The notes beneath the pieces were generated by a model, which ran no database searches, had not been told where the DNA came from, and saw nothing but the letters and a program-made list of their open reading frames with translations. The translations under genes and the position numbers were made by a program. Shown one piece after another: positions 1 through 8,000 of a DNA stretch of 15,871 nt. This DNA is from an uncultured Dorea sp. Lineage in GTDB: Bacteria > Bacillota > Clostridia > Lachnospirales > Lachnospiraceae. The DNA is taken from contig CAQNVT010000078.1 in the NCBI GenBank assembly GCA_948844705.1, positions 1 to 15,871 on the forward strand, given 5' to 3'. The first letter of the stretch is position 1. Every line of letters starts with the position of its first letter.

Positions 1-128
1 TTTACTCTTTTTCTGCCATACATTATGGGCAATAAAATATTTTCTTTCACGGAGTAACCGTTTATCAGATTATATAACTGAAAGATAAAGCCTATATTTA
101 TATTTCTGATATCAGTATAAGCCAGGTT
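1..128. other. Intergenic sequence downstream of the permease operon
   Basis: AT-rich sequence after the minus-strand permease gene. I see no coding potential and no convincing GC-rich terminator. A short palindrome, CTGATATCAG, lies at about 108-117. The operon's true end may lie beyond the window edge. Confidence 0.4.
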
Positions 129-968
129 TTACTTAACCGCGCCGGTGATACCTTCTGCGAACTGCTTCTGCAGTACGAAGAATACGATCATTGTAGGCAT
201 TGAACAGAACAATACGCCCATCATAATCATACCGTAGTCGATCTTGTATCCGCCGATCGTGTTGGCGATCAACATTACCATGTTAAGAGACTTTCCGTCG
301 GTCATGATTACCTTCGGCCACAGGTAAGCATTCCATGCATTCATGAATGTGATAACTGCAGCTGCCGCATAAGTAGATCTCATGGTCGGGAAGAACATGC
401 GGAAGAAGATCTGTATCTCATTCAGACCGTCGATACGTGCCGCCTCAATGATGTCAATCGGAAATGCTCTTGCATTCTGACGGAACATCATGATCATGAA
501 CGGTGTCGATATCATCGGAAGGAAGAAACCAATCGCCGAATTCAAAAGGTGTGCTTTTGAAAACATCTGGAAAAGAGGAATCATCGTTGCTACCTGCGGA
601 ACCATCATTGCAAGAAGCAGAATAGAGAACAATTTATCTTTCCATTTGTCGTGATAAACCTCAAATCCATAGCCTGCCAGTGAACAGATGAAAAGACAGA
701 TTACAGTCACGCCGATAGCATATAAAAATGAATTGGCCATTGCACGTGCCAGAGGCTGCTGTGCAATCAGATTCCGGAAATTCTCTGCAGCGAAGGTACC
801 CGGCATCAGACGTCCCTTAGAGATATCGATATAGTTGTTCGTTGCAGCAGAGATCATCCACAGGAATGGAAAGACCGAAATGATGGAAAATATCGTTAAA
901 AAGATGTATGTAGGAATCAGTCTTCTCTGAATCATTGATTTGTTCTTTTTCTCAGTCACGTGTATCAC
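129..968 (-). CDS. Carbohydrate ABC transporter permease, MalG/GanQ-like (CUT1)
   Basis: Inner permease subunit of a sugar ABC importer, expected in the cytoplasmic membrane, where its cytoplasmic EAA loop contacts the ATPase. The protein is about 279 residues, usual for the MalG group, with roughly six hydrophobic segments beginning near residue 18. The EAA loop is visible as E175-A-A-R-I-D-G181 followed by an F-R-M-F-F-P stretch. The gene overlaps the end of the other permease gene, so the two are translationally coupled. The start is uncertain. The listed GTG at 968 has a GAAGG only 3 nt upstream, whereas a GTG at 959 has AGGTGA at better spacing and gives 276 residues. The family assignment is firm. 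The substrate (galacto-oligosaccharide) is inferred from the neighbouring galactosidases. No ATPase gene accompanies it, as is common for CUT1 systems that share an MsmX-type ATPase. Confidence 0.9.
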   Translation of the reverse strand: MIHVTEKKNKSMIQRRLIPTYIFLTIFSIISVFPFLWMISAATNNYIDISKGRLMPGTFAAENFRNLIAQQPLARAMANSFLYAIGVTVICLFICSLAGYGFEVYHDKWKDKLFSILLLAMMVPQVATMIPLFQMFSKAHLLNSAIGFFLPMISTPFMIMMFRQNARAFPIDIIEAARIDGLNEIQIFFRMFFPTMRSTYAAAAVITFMNAWNAYLWPKVIMTDGKSLNMVMLIANTIGGYKIDYGMIMMGVLFCSMPTMIVFFVLQKQFAEGITGAVK

Positions 969-1845
969 CTACCTTCAAGTTAATAAATGCCAGAATTGCT
1001 ACAATAATAAATACGAAGAACGCCATTGCACTTCCGTAACCGAAGTTCGGAGCACGCAGGAAACAGGTATTGTAAATATAATGGGACATTGTGATCGTTG
1101 CGTTTGCAGGTCCGCCGTTTGTTAAGTTGACAGACTCGTCGAACAGCTGTAATGTACCATTGATTGACATGATAAAGGTCATGATAATTGTCGGTTTCAG
1201 AAGCGGTACCGTGATGCCCCAGAAGGTCTTCCAGCCGTTTGCTCCGTCGATTTTTGCCGCCTCATATACGGAGTATTCGATGTTCTGAAGACCGGCCAGA
1301 TAAAATACCATGTTGTATCCTGTCCATCTCCAGATCAATGCGATGATGATTACCATCTTAGCCGACCAGGCAGTACCGAGGAAATTGTAGCCCGAATCTA
1401 AAAATCCTAATTTGATCAGTGCATTATTTACCAGTCCGTCCTGTGCGAACAGGAATCGGAAAATGATAGAATAAGAAACCAGCGATGTCGCACATGGCAG
1501 GAATACACATGTACGGAAAAAACCCTTGAGCTTTAAGTCTTTATTATTCAGAAGCTGTGCAAGCAGAATTGCCAGCACTAACATTACCGGTACCTGGATC
1601 GCCAGGTAGAAAAATGTGTTTCCGACAGAACGAAGGAAGACTCTGTCATTAAACATACGTGCATAGTTGCTGAATCCGGTGAATCTGTAGTTAGATCCTT
1701 TACCTGTCTGTAATGAAAGGATAAAGGCTCTTACCATGGGATAGAAGCTCATGACTACGATCATGAGAGTTGCCGGAGTAAGGAAGGCCCAGCCTGCAGC
1801 CTTCTGCTTTGCAACCAGGTTCATCCCTTTCTTTTTCTGTTCCAT
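952..1845 (-). CDS. Carbohydrate ABC transporter permease, MalF/GanP-like (CUT1)
   Basis: Second membrane subunit of the same sugar importer, pairing with the MalG-like permease. With the ATG at 1845 it has 297 residues and about six transmembrane segments; the first follows a lysine-rich cytoplasmic N-terminus. The EAA loop is E195-A-A-K-I-D-G201, ending in V-P-L-L-K-P, as in family members. I chose the ATG at 1845 because AAGGGGG lies 7 nt upstream. A longer TTG reading from 1869 has no such site. The gene lies 93 nt downstream of the solute-binding protein gene, with a terminator hairpin in the gap, and its 3' end overlaps the next permease gene. It is therefore probably expressed by read-through from the binding-protein promoter. 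The transported sugar is inferred from context only. Confidence 0.92.
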   Translation of the reverse strand: MEQKKKGMNLVAKQKAAGWAFLTPATLMIVVMSFYPMVRAFILSLQTGKGSNYRFTGFSNYARMFNDRVFLRSVGNTFFYLAIQVPVMLVLAILLAQLLNNKDLKLKGFFRTCVFLPCATSLVSYSIIFRFLFAQDGLVNNALIKLGFLDSGYNFLGTAWSAKMVIIIALIWRWTGYNMVFYLAGLQNIEYSVYEAAKIDGANGWKTFWGITVPLLKPTIIMTFIMSINGTLQLFDESVNLTNGGPANATITMSHYIYNTCFLRAPNFGYGSAMAFFVFIIVAILAFINLKVGDTRD

Positions 1846-1890
1846 TTCAAAACCCCCTTTGCTTCTCAAAATTTGTGCCTGTCAAGGTAC

Positions 1891-1918
1891 AAAAAGGGGA
1901 ACCGCATGGCGGTTCCCC
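1891..1918 (-). terminator. Rho-independent terminator between binding protein and permease genes
   Basis: A perfect 10-bp inverted repeat, GGGGAACCGC at 1896-1905 and GCGGTTCCCC at 1909-1918, has a 3-nt loop. An extra A-T pair extends the stem, and on the minus strand it is followed by TTTTT (1895-1891). It sits inside the apparent operon, 20 nt after the binding-protein stop. It would let most transcripts end there, or stabilise the upstream mRNA, giving more binding protein than permease. The structure is directly visible; the stoichiometry role is inferred. Confidence 0.85.
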
Positions 1919-1938
1919 TGCGTATTAGTGATTACCTT

Positions 1939-3255
1939 CTATTCATAATAGAACTCGGCATCTGCCTGAGCCTGCTTTAAGATATCATCAGCATTTCCGC
2001 CTGTCATGATATCCTGAATAGCTGTTGAGATAACCTCACGTACATCATAGTAGTAAGCACTTGTGTTGTTGGTAGGTGTCTTCTCAGCAAATTCTACGAT
2101 CTTTGCAAAGATCGGCTCGTTGCTCCAGAATTCCTGCGGCTCCTGATAAGCGTCGGAATCAGCAGCCGGTCCCCATGTACCGATCGCACCTGTTGTAGGA
2201 AGGATATTTGCATAAAGATCTACGCTTCCTGCAAATGTCTTGTTAAGGAAATCAAAAGCAAGGTCTGTGTTCTTGCAGTTGGATGTTACATACCAGGAAG
2301 AACCGCCGTTGTTGGAGTAGTTTGTAGCGCCGGAACTCTTTACAAGCTTAGGCATATTTGTGATTGCCCAGTTTCCGGATGTATCTTCCATACCCATGAT
2401 CGTAGCCGTGATCCAGTTTCCGTTGATCGTTCCGCAGCACTGCTCGTTTGTAATGGAGGATACGTACTCATCCCACTCATTTACTTCATAGAAGATGTCT
2501 GCCTCTACCATTCTCTGATAGATATCGATACACTCATTCAGAGGATCGTTTCCTACAAGGTTCGGAGTTCCGTCTTCGTTGAACAGAGAAGCGCCTGCGG
2601 ACTGAAGCATCATCATGATGATATCCTGGCTGTTAGCCTGGCCGGAGAGCATGAACTTTCCGGTTTTCTCTTTTACAACTTTACCGATCTCGATGAACTT
2701 GTCCCAGTCAATATCTGTGATGTCATCAATTGTGTATCCTGCCTGATCAAGGATATCTGTACGATAACAGGAAACAACAGCACCGTTGTCAAACGGAACA
2801 CCGTAATTTTTTCCGTCTACTGTAGAGTAGCTTAACTTTCCTTCTGCGAACTGTGAAAAATCAATTCCGCTGTCTGTAAGGTCCGTAAAAGCTTCCGGAT
2901 AGAAGGATACGAATTTCTGATATGAGTTATCCTGCATCAGAACGATGTCCGGCATTGTACCGAAGTCACCTGACTCCGCGCATGTCTGAAGCTTTGTCTC
3001 ACAGTCATCGGAAAGAGTCTCAACAACCTCGAGCTCAAATTTGTCATTTACGGTTTCCTTGTAGATCTTGCCGGCCTCTTCGATTGCCGGAATGTTAAAT
3101 GCAGGATCCCATGTCCATACAACTAACTTGTCTCCGCCCTCGGAGCCGCCGCCTTCGTCCGAACCTGCGTCATCAGAACCGCCGCTTGAACCACATGCTG
3201 CAAGCGAAAGTACCATTACGCCTGCAAGTAATACTGAGAGTAACTTTTTTTTCAT
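1939..3255 (-). CDS. Sugar ABC transporter solute-binding lipoprotein (family 1)
   Basis: This is the extracellular binding protein that captures the sugar and delivers it to the two permeases. It has 438 residues, typical for CUT1 binding proteins. A lipoprotein signal is clear: K2-K4, a hydrophobic core to about residue 17, then lipobox L18-A-A-C21, so it should be lipid-anchored at Cys21 on the outer face of the membrane. A Gly/Ser/Asp/Glu linker follows to about residue 42, then the globular domain beginning K-L-V-V-W-T-W. The ATG at 3255 is preceded by AGGAGG 9 nt upstream. The gene is first in its operon, followed by a terminator hairpin and the permease pair. It has its own extended -10 promoter at about 3298. 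The ligand cannot be read from sequence; galacto-oligosaccharides fit the neighbouring GH2, GH53 and GH36 genes, as in the ganSPQ system of Bacillus. Confidence 0.92.
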   Translation of the reverse strand: MKKKLLSVLLAGVMVLSLAACGSSGGSDDAGSDEGGGSEGGDKLVVWTWDPAFNIPAIEEAGKIYKETVNDKFELEVVETLSDDCETKLQTCAESGDFGTMPDIVLMQDNSYQKFVSFYPEAFTDLTDSGIDFSQFAEGKLSYSTVDGKNYGVPFDNGAVVSCYRTDILDQAGYTIDDITDIDWDKFIEIGKVVKEKTGKFMLSGQANSQDIIMMMLQSAGASLFNEDGTPNLVGNDPLNECIDIYQRMVEADIFYEVNEWDEYVSSITNEQCCGTINGNWITATIMGMEDTSGNWAITNMPKLVKSSGATNYSNNGGSSWYVTSNCKNTDLAFDFLNKTFAGSVDLYANILPTTGAIGTWGPAADSDAYQEPQEFWSNEPIFAKIVEFAEKTPTNNTSAYYYDVREVISTAIQDIMTGGNADDILKQAQADAEFYYE

Positions 3256-3297
3256 ACTTTTTGTCCTCCTTTTATTGTCAAAGTACTTTATGAGGAC

Positions 3298-3306
3298 ATT
3301 ATAGCA
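3298..3306 (-). promoter_or_regulatory. Extended -10 promoter of the ABC transporter operon
   Basis: Read on the minus strand, TGC is followed directly by TATAAT (3303-3298), a perfect extended -10 element about 43 nt before the start codon of the binding-protein gene. No good -35 hexamer lies 16-18 nt upstream (AACTAC at 17 nt). That absence suits a promoter needing an activator, such as the nearby AraC protein. Transcription would start near 3291. Confidence 0.6.
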
Positions 3307-3324
3307 AGATGAAAGTTTTCGTAG

Positions 3325-3392
3325 TTTGCAGAAACGCTCGTATTGCGTGCAAATTCGACCAAGTGTGTATCTTTTGCATGGGTTTTACCATG
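3325..3392. promoter_or_regulatory. Possible regulator-binding region upstream of the transporter promoter
   Basis: Upstream of the -10 element lie TTTGCA (3325-3330) and its inverse TGCAAA (3348-3353), then a second TTTGCA (3373-3378) overlapping the palindrome CATGG-GTTTTA-CCATG (3377-3392). These sit where an activator of a promoter with a weak -35 would bind. That they are an operator is inference; I cannot assign the protein. Confidence 0.25.
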
Positions 3393-3444
3393 AACTGACA
3401 TTTTTTTTGTCTAGTTTTGTGCAGACAGACAAGGCATTTACTAT

Positions 3445-3957
3445 TTATGAAAGATATACCTTGTCAGGATATTTTCTTTTTAATATCTGCAGCATCTCGT
3501 CGCTTAAGTCAAGGAGGAGCTTGATCTTCGTATGATTCTCCGTGATAATCATTGTATAGAAGGGTGTATCCTCTTCATAAGAGGTGTAATCATATTTTGG
3601 CAGTTTTATGCTGCCGCCGTTTTTTCTGTATTTTGCCACGGCGTCATGCCAGTTCGGAGCCACCACCTCTATGGCGTCCAGATCCAGCTTATGTGCGTTT
3701 TTGCGGTATTTTCCGCCCAGAATAACATCGATATCAAGCCGTCCGTCCTCCATGGTGTATTCGTATTCCCTGCGGCTTAACGTATTATAAATGAAATAAA
3801 GCACGACGAGAAGAAAGCCGGGAAGCATAAATCCCTGTGAGATGGTAACTCCCAGAAGCAGGACGATTACTGCGAAAACGATCATTATCGTGCGGAAAAA
3901 TCCTGTGAAGGGCTTTTGCTTTTTTTTGACCTGTTCTATGATTTTGTAATTGTACAT
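3445..3957 (-). CDS. Small two-TM membrane protein of unknown function
   Basis: I do not recognise a function. The protein is 170 residues from the ATG at 3957, with a basic N-terminus (KKKQK near residue 12), two hydrophobic segments at roughly 20-40 and 42-60, and a soluble C-terminal half. That half is rich in predicted beta strands and charged residues and resembles a small PH-like (YcxB-type) domain. It may belong to a DUF6106-like Firmicutes family, but I cannot check this. The start at 3957 is chosen because GGAGG (3969-3965) lies 7 nt upstream; a more upstream ATG at 3972 overlaps that ribosome binding site and is unlikely. It lies between the transporter operon and the AraC gene, directly downstream of a MITE-like element. 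No clear promoter is seen, so its link to sugar uptake is positional only. Confidence 0.75.
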   Translation of the reverse strand: MYNYKIIEQVKKKQKPFTGFFRTIMIVFAVIVLLLGVTISQGFMLPGFLLVVLYFIYNTLSRREYEYTMEDGRLDIDVILGGKYRKNAHKLDLDAIEVVAPNWHDAVAKYRKNGGSIKLPKYDYTSYEEDTPFYTMIITENHTKIKLLLDLSDEMLQILKRKYPDKVYLS

Positions 3958-3988
3958 GATGAATTCCTCCATTTGTTATGATCTTACG

Positions 3989-4146
3989 TATGATACTACG
4001 GATTGTTCCGCACTTTGTGCTCTCACAATCCTAAAAACATTCAAAATCCGCCCTGATCGGGCTGCTTTTTCATGTTTTTGCGGGTCCCAAGGCCATGTTT
4101 ATTCATGCAAGCATGAATCACATGACCTTTTGACCCTAGTATCATA
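3989..4146. repeat. 158-bp MITE-like element with terminal inverted repeats and three hairpins
   Basis: The ends are perfect 10-bp inverted repeats, TATGATACTA (3989-3998) and TAGTATCATA (4137-4146), extending to 13 bp with one mismatch. If the outer TA on each side is a target duplication, this is the arrangement left by IS630/Tc1-mariner type insertion. Inside are three hairpins. The first is 4000-4031 (GGATTGT/ACAATCC with GCAC/GTGC nested). The second is 4048-4064 (GCCC/GGGC). The third is 4082-4136, an imperfect stem with ATTCATGC-AA-GCATGAAT at its tip. No reading frame of note is present. The right end abuts the TGA stop of the AraC gene. Mobility is inferred from structure; no second copy is present in this window. 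Confidence 0.6.
4048..4070 (+). terminator. Terminator-like hairpin inside the MITE-like element
   Basis: GCCC-TGATC-GGGC (4050-4062) with a further C-G pair is followed by CTTTTT on the plus strand. On the minus strand the same stem is followed by GGATTTTG, a weaker U-tract, so it could also help end the AraC transcript. No plus-strand gene precedes it. It looks like a component of the element rather than a dedicated terminator. Confidence 0.35.
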
Positions 4147-4956
4147 TCAGTTTAGCCTGCGGAATTCAAGCGGTGTTACCCCGGTGATTTTTTTGAACAT
4201 GGCAATAAAGTGGCTTGTATCGGAAAATCCGGTAAGACCTGCGATCTGCTGTACCTCCATGCGCGGGTTGGAGACAAGCAGCTCTCTTGCCCGGTTGATC
4301 CGGTAGGTGGTCAGGTATTCATAGACGGAGCAGCCGAGGAAACGCCTGAACAGCCGGGACAGATATTGGGGCGTGACATAGACTTGTGCGCTCAGGCCGG
4401 AGGCCGTAAGCTCTGTGGAGTCGAAATGTGTTTCAATCTCTTTTATTACCGGCTCGACATACCGCATGTACAGCGGCTCCTCCGACAGTGCGCGTGTATG
4501 AATGCTGTCTGCAAAATGCATGAGCAGGCAGTAGCATTTGATCGAAAGAGTCTGGTTATCTGCGGCGAGCATATCCCAGTCATCCATGATAGAATCAATC
4601 TGTGCACTGATCCGCGCTCCCTGCTCCTTTTCAATAAAAATAACCGGACGGTTCCCCACGATTTTGGAAATGCTGCTGTCAATTGTTCCGGTAAAGGTAA
4701 CGAAAGAGGTTAGCCATTCCTCCGTGTTTTTTCCATAGGTGTGATGAAGATAAGGTGCGATCAGAATCCCTTCGCCCTCATTCAGTATATAGGTTTTTCC
4801 CGGCGTCTCCACGATTCCCTGTCCCTTTTCCGTGTGGAGATAATGATAGAGCGGATATCCCTTCGGGCGCAGAACCCGGTCCTGACTCCAGTGATTTCCG
4901 ATAGAATCCAGAATAAAAGGTTCATTTACGGGGGAATTTCTAAAATGTATCGGCAT
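4147..4956 (-). CDS. AraC-family transcriptional regulator
   Basis: Cytoplasmic DNA-binding regulator, very likely controlling the adjacent galactoside genes. From the ATG at 4956 it has 269 residues. The N-terminal half (about 25-95) is a cupin-like sensing domain, with the glycine-rich segment leading to A-P-Y-L-H-H typical of AraC ligand pockets. The C-terminal 100 residues hold the two helix-turn-helix motifs. The first includes the segment V-T-P-Q-Y-L-S-R-L-F; the second includes I-A-G-L-T-G-F-S-D-T-S-H-F and ends with the signature G-V-T-P-L-E-F-R-R. I chose 4956 because AGGTGA lies 6 nt upstream; a TTG reading from 4974 lacks this. It is divergent from the beta-galactosidase gene across a 114-bp gap, a usual place for a local activator. 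The inducer is inferred to be a galactose-containing sugar. Confidence 0.92.
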   Translation of the reverse strand: MPIHFRNSPVNEPFILDSIGNHWSQDRVLRPKGYPLYHYLHTEKGQGIVETPGKTYILNEGEGILIAPYLHHTYGKNTEEWLTSFVTFTGTIDSSISKIVGNRPVIFIEKEQGARISAQIDSIMDDWDMLAADNQTLSIKCYCLLMHFADSIHTRALSEEPLYMRYVEPVIKEIETHFDSTELTASGLSAQVYVTPQYLSRLFRRFLGCSVYEYLTTYRINRARELLVSNPRMEVQQIAGLTGFSDTSHFIAMFKKITGVTPLEFRRLN

Positions 4957-5070
4957 ACTTGTCACCTGTTTCAAAATGTTATATTATTTAGTTTAACATA
5001 CTACACTTTCTTTTGTCCAGGTGTACTATAATGAAGGAAATTTAATTCATGATGTTCAAGGAGGTTTTTG
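4957..5070. promoter_or_regulatory. Divergent control region between the AraC regulator and beta-galactosidase
   Basis: On the plus strand a perfect TATAAT lies at 5027-5032 with no good -35 partner (CACTTT at 17 nt), followed by AAGGAGG (5058-5064) 6 nt before the ATG at 5071. Possible half-sites are GTGTAGTA on the minus strand (5006-4999) and GTGTACTA on the plus strand (5021-5028). There is also an inverted pair TGTTA/TAACA (4977-4981, 4994-4998). A perfect -10 with a poor -35 fits activation by the adjacent AraC protein. Binding is inferred. Confidence 0.5.
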
Positions 5071-8000
5071 ATGAATACATTTGATTTTGAAAAGGTAAAA
5101 GATCCGCAGTATTTTTGCGACGGAAGGCTTGAGGCTCATTCTGACCACAGATATTATGCTTCGGTGCCGGATGCGGAGGCGGGAAATGAAAGCTTTAAGG
5201 AAAGCCTTAACGGACTCTGGAAGTTTCATTATGCAAGAAATTACGAATCTGTGATCAAAGGTTTTGAGGAGAAGGATTATTGCTGTAAGGCGTGGGATGA
5301 CATACATGTGCCGGCACATATCCAGATGGAGGGCTATGACGTGCCGCAGTATGCCAATGTACAGTATCCCTGGGAGGGACATGACGAGATCCGCCCAGGA
5401 GAGATACCGGAGTATTTTAATCCGGTAGCAAGCTATGTAAAATATTTTACCGTTCCGGAGAGAATGAAGGGAAAGCGGCTGTTTGTTTCCTTCCAGGGAG
5501 CGGAGAGCGGGCTTGCACTCTGGCTTAACGGGAAATTCATAGGATACAGTGAGGACTCCTTTACACCATCCGAATTTGAGCTTACCGGGTTTGTAGAAGA
5601 CGGCGAGAATAAGCTGGCTGTCCAGGTGTTTAAGTGGACATCCTCGAGTTGGTGCGAGGATCAGGATTTCTATCGCTTTTCCGGCATTTACAGGGACGTA
5701 TACCTGTATACGGTTCCGGAGCTTCACGTGCGGGATATGGAGATCCGTGCGGTTCCGGACGAAACGCTTACGAAGGCAGAGCTTACGGTTAAGCTCAAGA
5801 TGATGGCAAAGGAAGCGGTAAGCGGGAAGGCAGTGTTCAGCCTTGCAAAGGACGGAGCCGTTATATTTGAAGAGGAAAAGGAGCTTGGAGACAGTGTCTC
5901 TTATTCCCGGACAGTAGAAGATCCGGCGCTCTGGAGCGCGGAAGAGCCGAATCTTTACGACCTGACAGTCGCCGTATATGACGCGGCAGGAGTGCTTATG
6001 GAGGTCGTGACAGAGAAGGTGGGCTTCAGACGGTTTGAGATGAAGGACCGCATCATGACGCTTAACGGAAAGCGTATCGTGTTCAAGGGTGTGAACCGCC
6101 ATGAGTTCAGTGCGGTAAATGGGCGTCATGTAAGTGAGGCAGAGCTTCGCAAGGATCTTACGACAATGAAAAGAAATAATATCAATGCGATCCGGACATG
6201 CCATTATCCGGATGATTCTCTGATATACAGGCTTTGTGATGAATACGGTATCTATATGATCGACGAGACAAATCTGGAATCCCACGGAAGCTGGGATCTT
6301 GTAAAGGAGACGGGGGACAGCTCCGGAGTGGTTCCGAATGACAGGCCCGAATGGCTTGATATGATGCTTGACCGTGTGAATTCCATTTATCAGAGGGATA
6401 AGAATCATCCGGCAATTCTTATCTGGTCCTGCGGAAATGAATCCTTCGGCGGCAAAGACATCTATGAGATGTCACAGCTTTTCAGAAAGCTTGACCCGAC
6501 CCGTCTGGTTCATTATGAGGGAGTGTTCTGGGATCGCCGGTACAATGATACGAGCGATATGGAGAGCCAGATGTATCCGTCCGTAGAAAGGATAAAGGAA
6601 TTCCTTGCTAAGGACAGGAGCAAGCCGTTCATCTGCTGTGAATACACTCATGCGATGGGCAATTCCTGCGGCGCAATGCATAAGTATACGGATCTGACGG
6701 ATACGGAGCCGTTATACCAGGGCGGCTTCATCTGGGATTATATTGATCAGTCCATTTATAAAAAAGACCGTTACGGGAAGGAGTTCCAGGCTTACGGCGG
6801 AGACTTCGGCGAGCGTCCGACGGATTTTAATTTCAGCGGCAACGGTATTGTTTACGGAAACCGGGAAGTATCTCCGAAGATGCAGGAGGTAAAGTTTAAT
6901 TACCAGAATATTACTGCGGAAGTGAGCAGGAACGAGGTTAAGATCATTAACAAGAACCTGTTTGTAAATACCGATACCTTTGAGTGCCGCGTTACAGTAG
7001 AGAGAAACGGGGAAGCCGTAAGACGGGTGATTCTTGAGACTCATGTAGCGCCGCTTAGTGAAGAGACTTATGCATTTCCGCTTCCTGAGGAGACATTTAA
7101 GGGCGAGTATGCGGTTACGGTGTCCTTCCATCTTAAGAAGGATACGATCTGGGCGGACAAAGGCCATGAGGTGGCATTCGGACAGTATGTATATGAGATC
7201 GCAAAGGAAGAGGAGCCGTGCAGAAAGAATATTACAGTCATCCGAAGCGACCATAATATCGGAATCAGAGGAGATCATTTTGAGGCAATTTTTTCTATCA
7301 TGTACGGTGGACTTGTTTCCTATAAATATGGCGGCACAGAGATGCTTAAGGCAGTACCGAAGCCGAACTTCTGGCGTGCGCCGGTAGATAATGACTGCGG
7401 AAATCAGATGCCGGTGCGCTATGCACAGTGGAAGCTTGCGAGCATGTACATCTCCCATAAGGCAGTGGGAGACGAGGCATTTGCCCTTTGCAGACCGGAG
7501 CTTAAAGAAGGAGAGAACAGTGCATCCATTACATTTACCTATAATCTCAATACGACGCCTGCCGCGCAGTGTCAGGTGACCTATGAGGTATTCGGAGACG
7601 GGTGTATAAAGACGACATTGTCCTATGATCCGGTGAAGGAGCTCGGGGATATGCCGGAGTTTGGTATGCTGTTTAAGTTAAGTGCGGACTATGATCATGT
7701 GAAATGGTACGGCCTCGGCCCCGCGGAGACATATGCGGACCGTAAAAAGGGCGCAAAGCTCGGCATTTATCAGAATCTTGTACAGGATAATATGGCAGAG
7801 TATCTTGTTCCGCAGGAGTGCGGCAATAAAGAAGAGGTGAGGTACGCGGAGGTCACGGACCGTAAGGGCAGAGGCATGCGCTTTGCCATGACATCAGAAA
7901 ACGGACCGATGAGCTTTTCCGCACTTCCGTATACACCGCATGAGATGGAAAATGCGATGCATCCGTTTGAGCTTCCGCAGGTGCACTATACCGTGGTCCG

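Noticed and set aside
3311..3360. Possible catabolite-repression (cre) site upstream of the transporter promoter
   Set aside because: I compared the sequence with the CcpA consensus and found too many mismatches in the central CG and flanks to support it.
5056..6408. 450-codon open frame on the minus strand
   Set aside because: It is fully antisense to the beta-galactosidase gene, whose catalytic motifs and domain order are clear. The translation is rich in His, Arg, Leu and Ile with no recognisable domain.
6712..7458. 248-codon open frame on the minus strand
   Set aside because: It is antisense to the beta-galactosidase C-terminal half, with no ribosome binding site or family resemblance noted.
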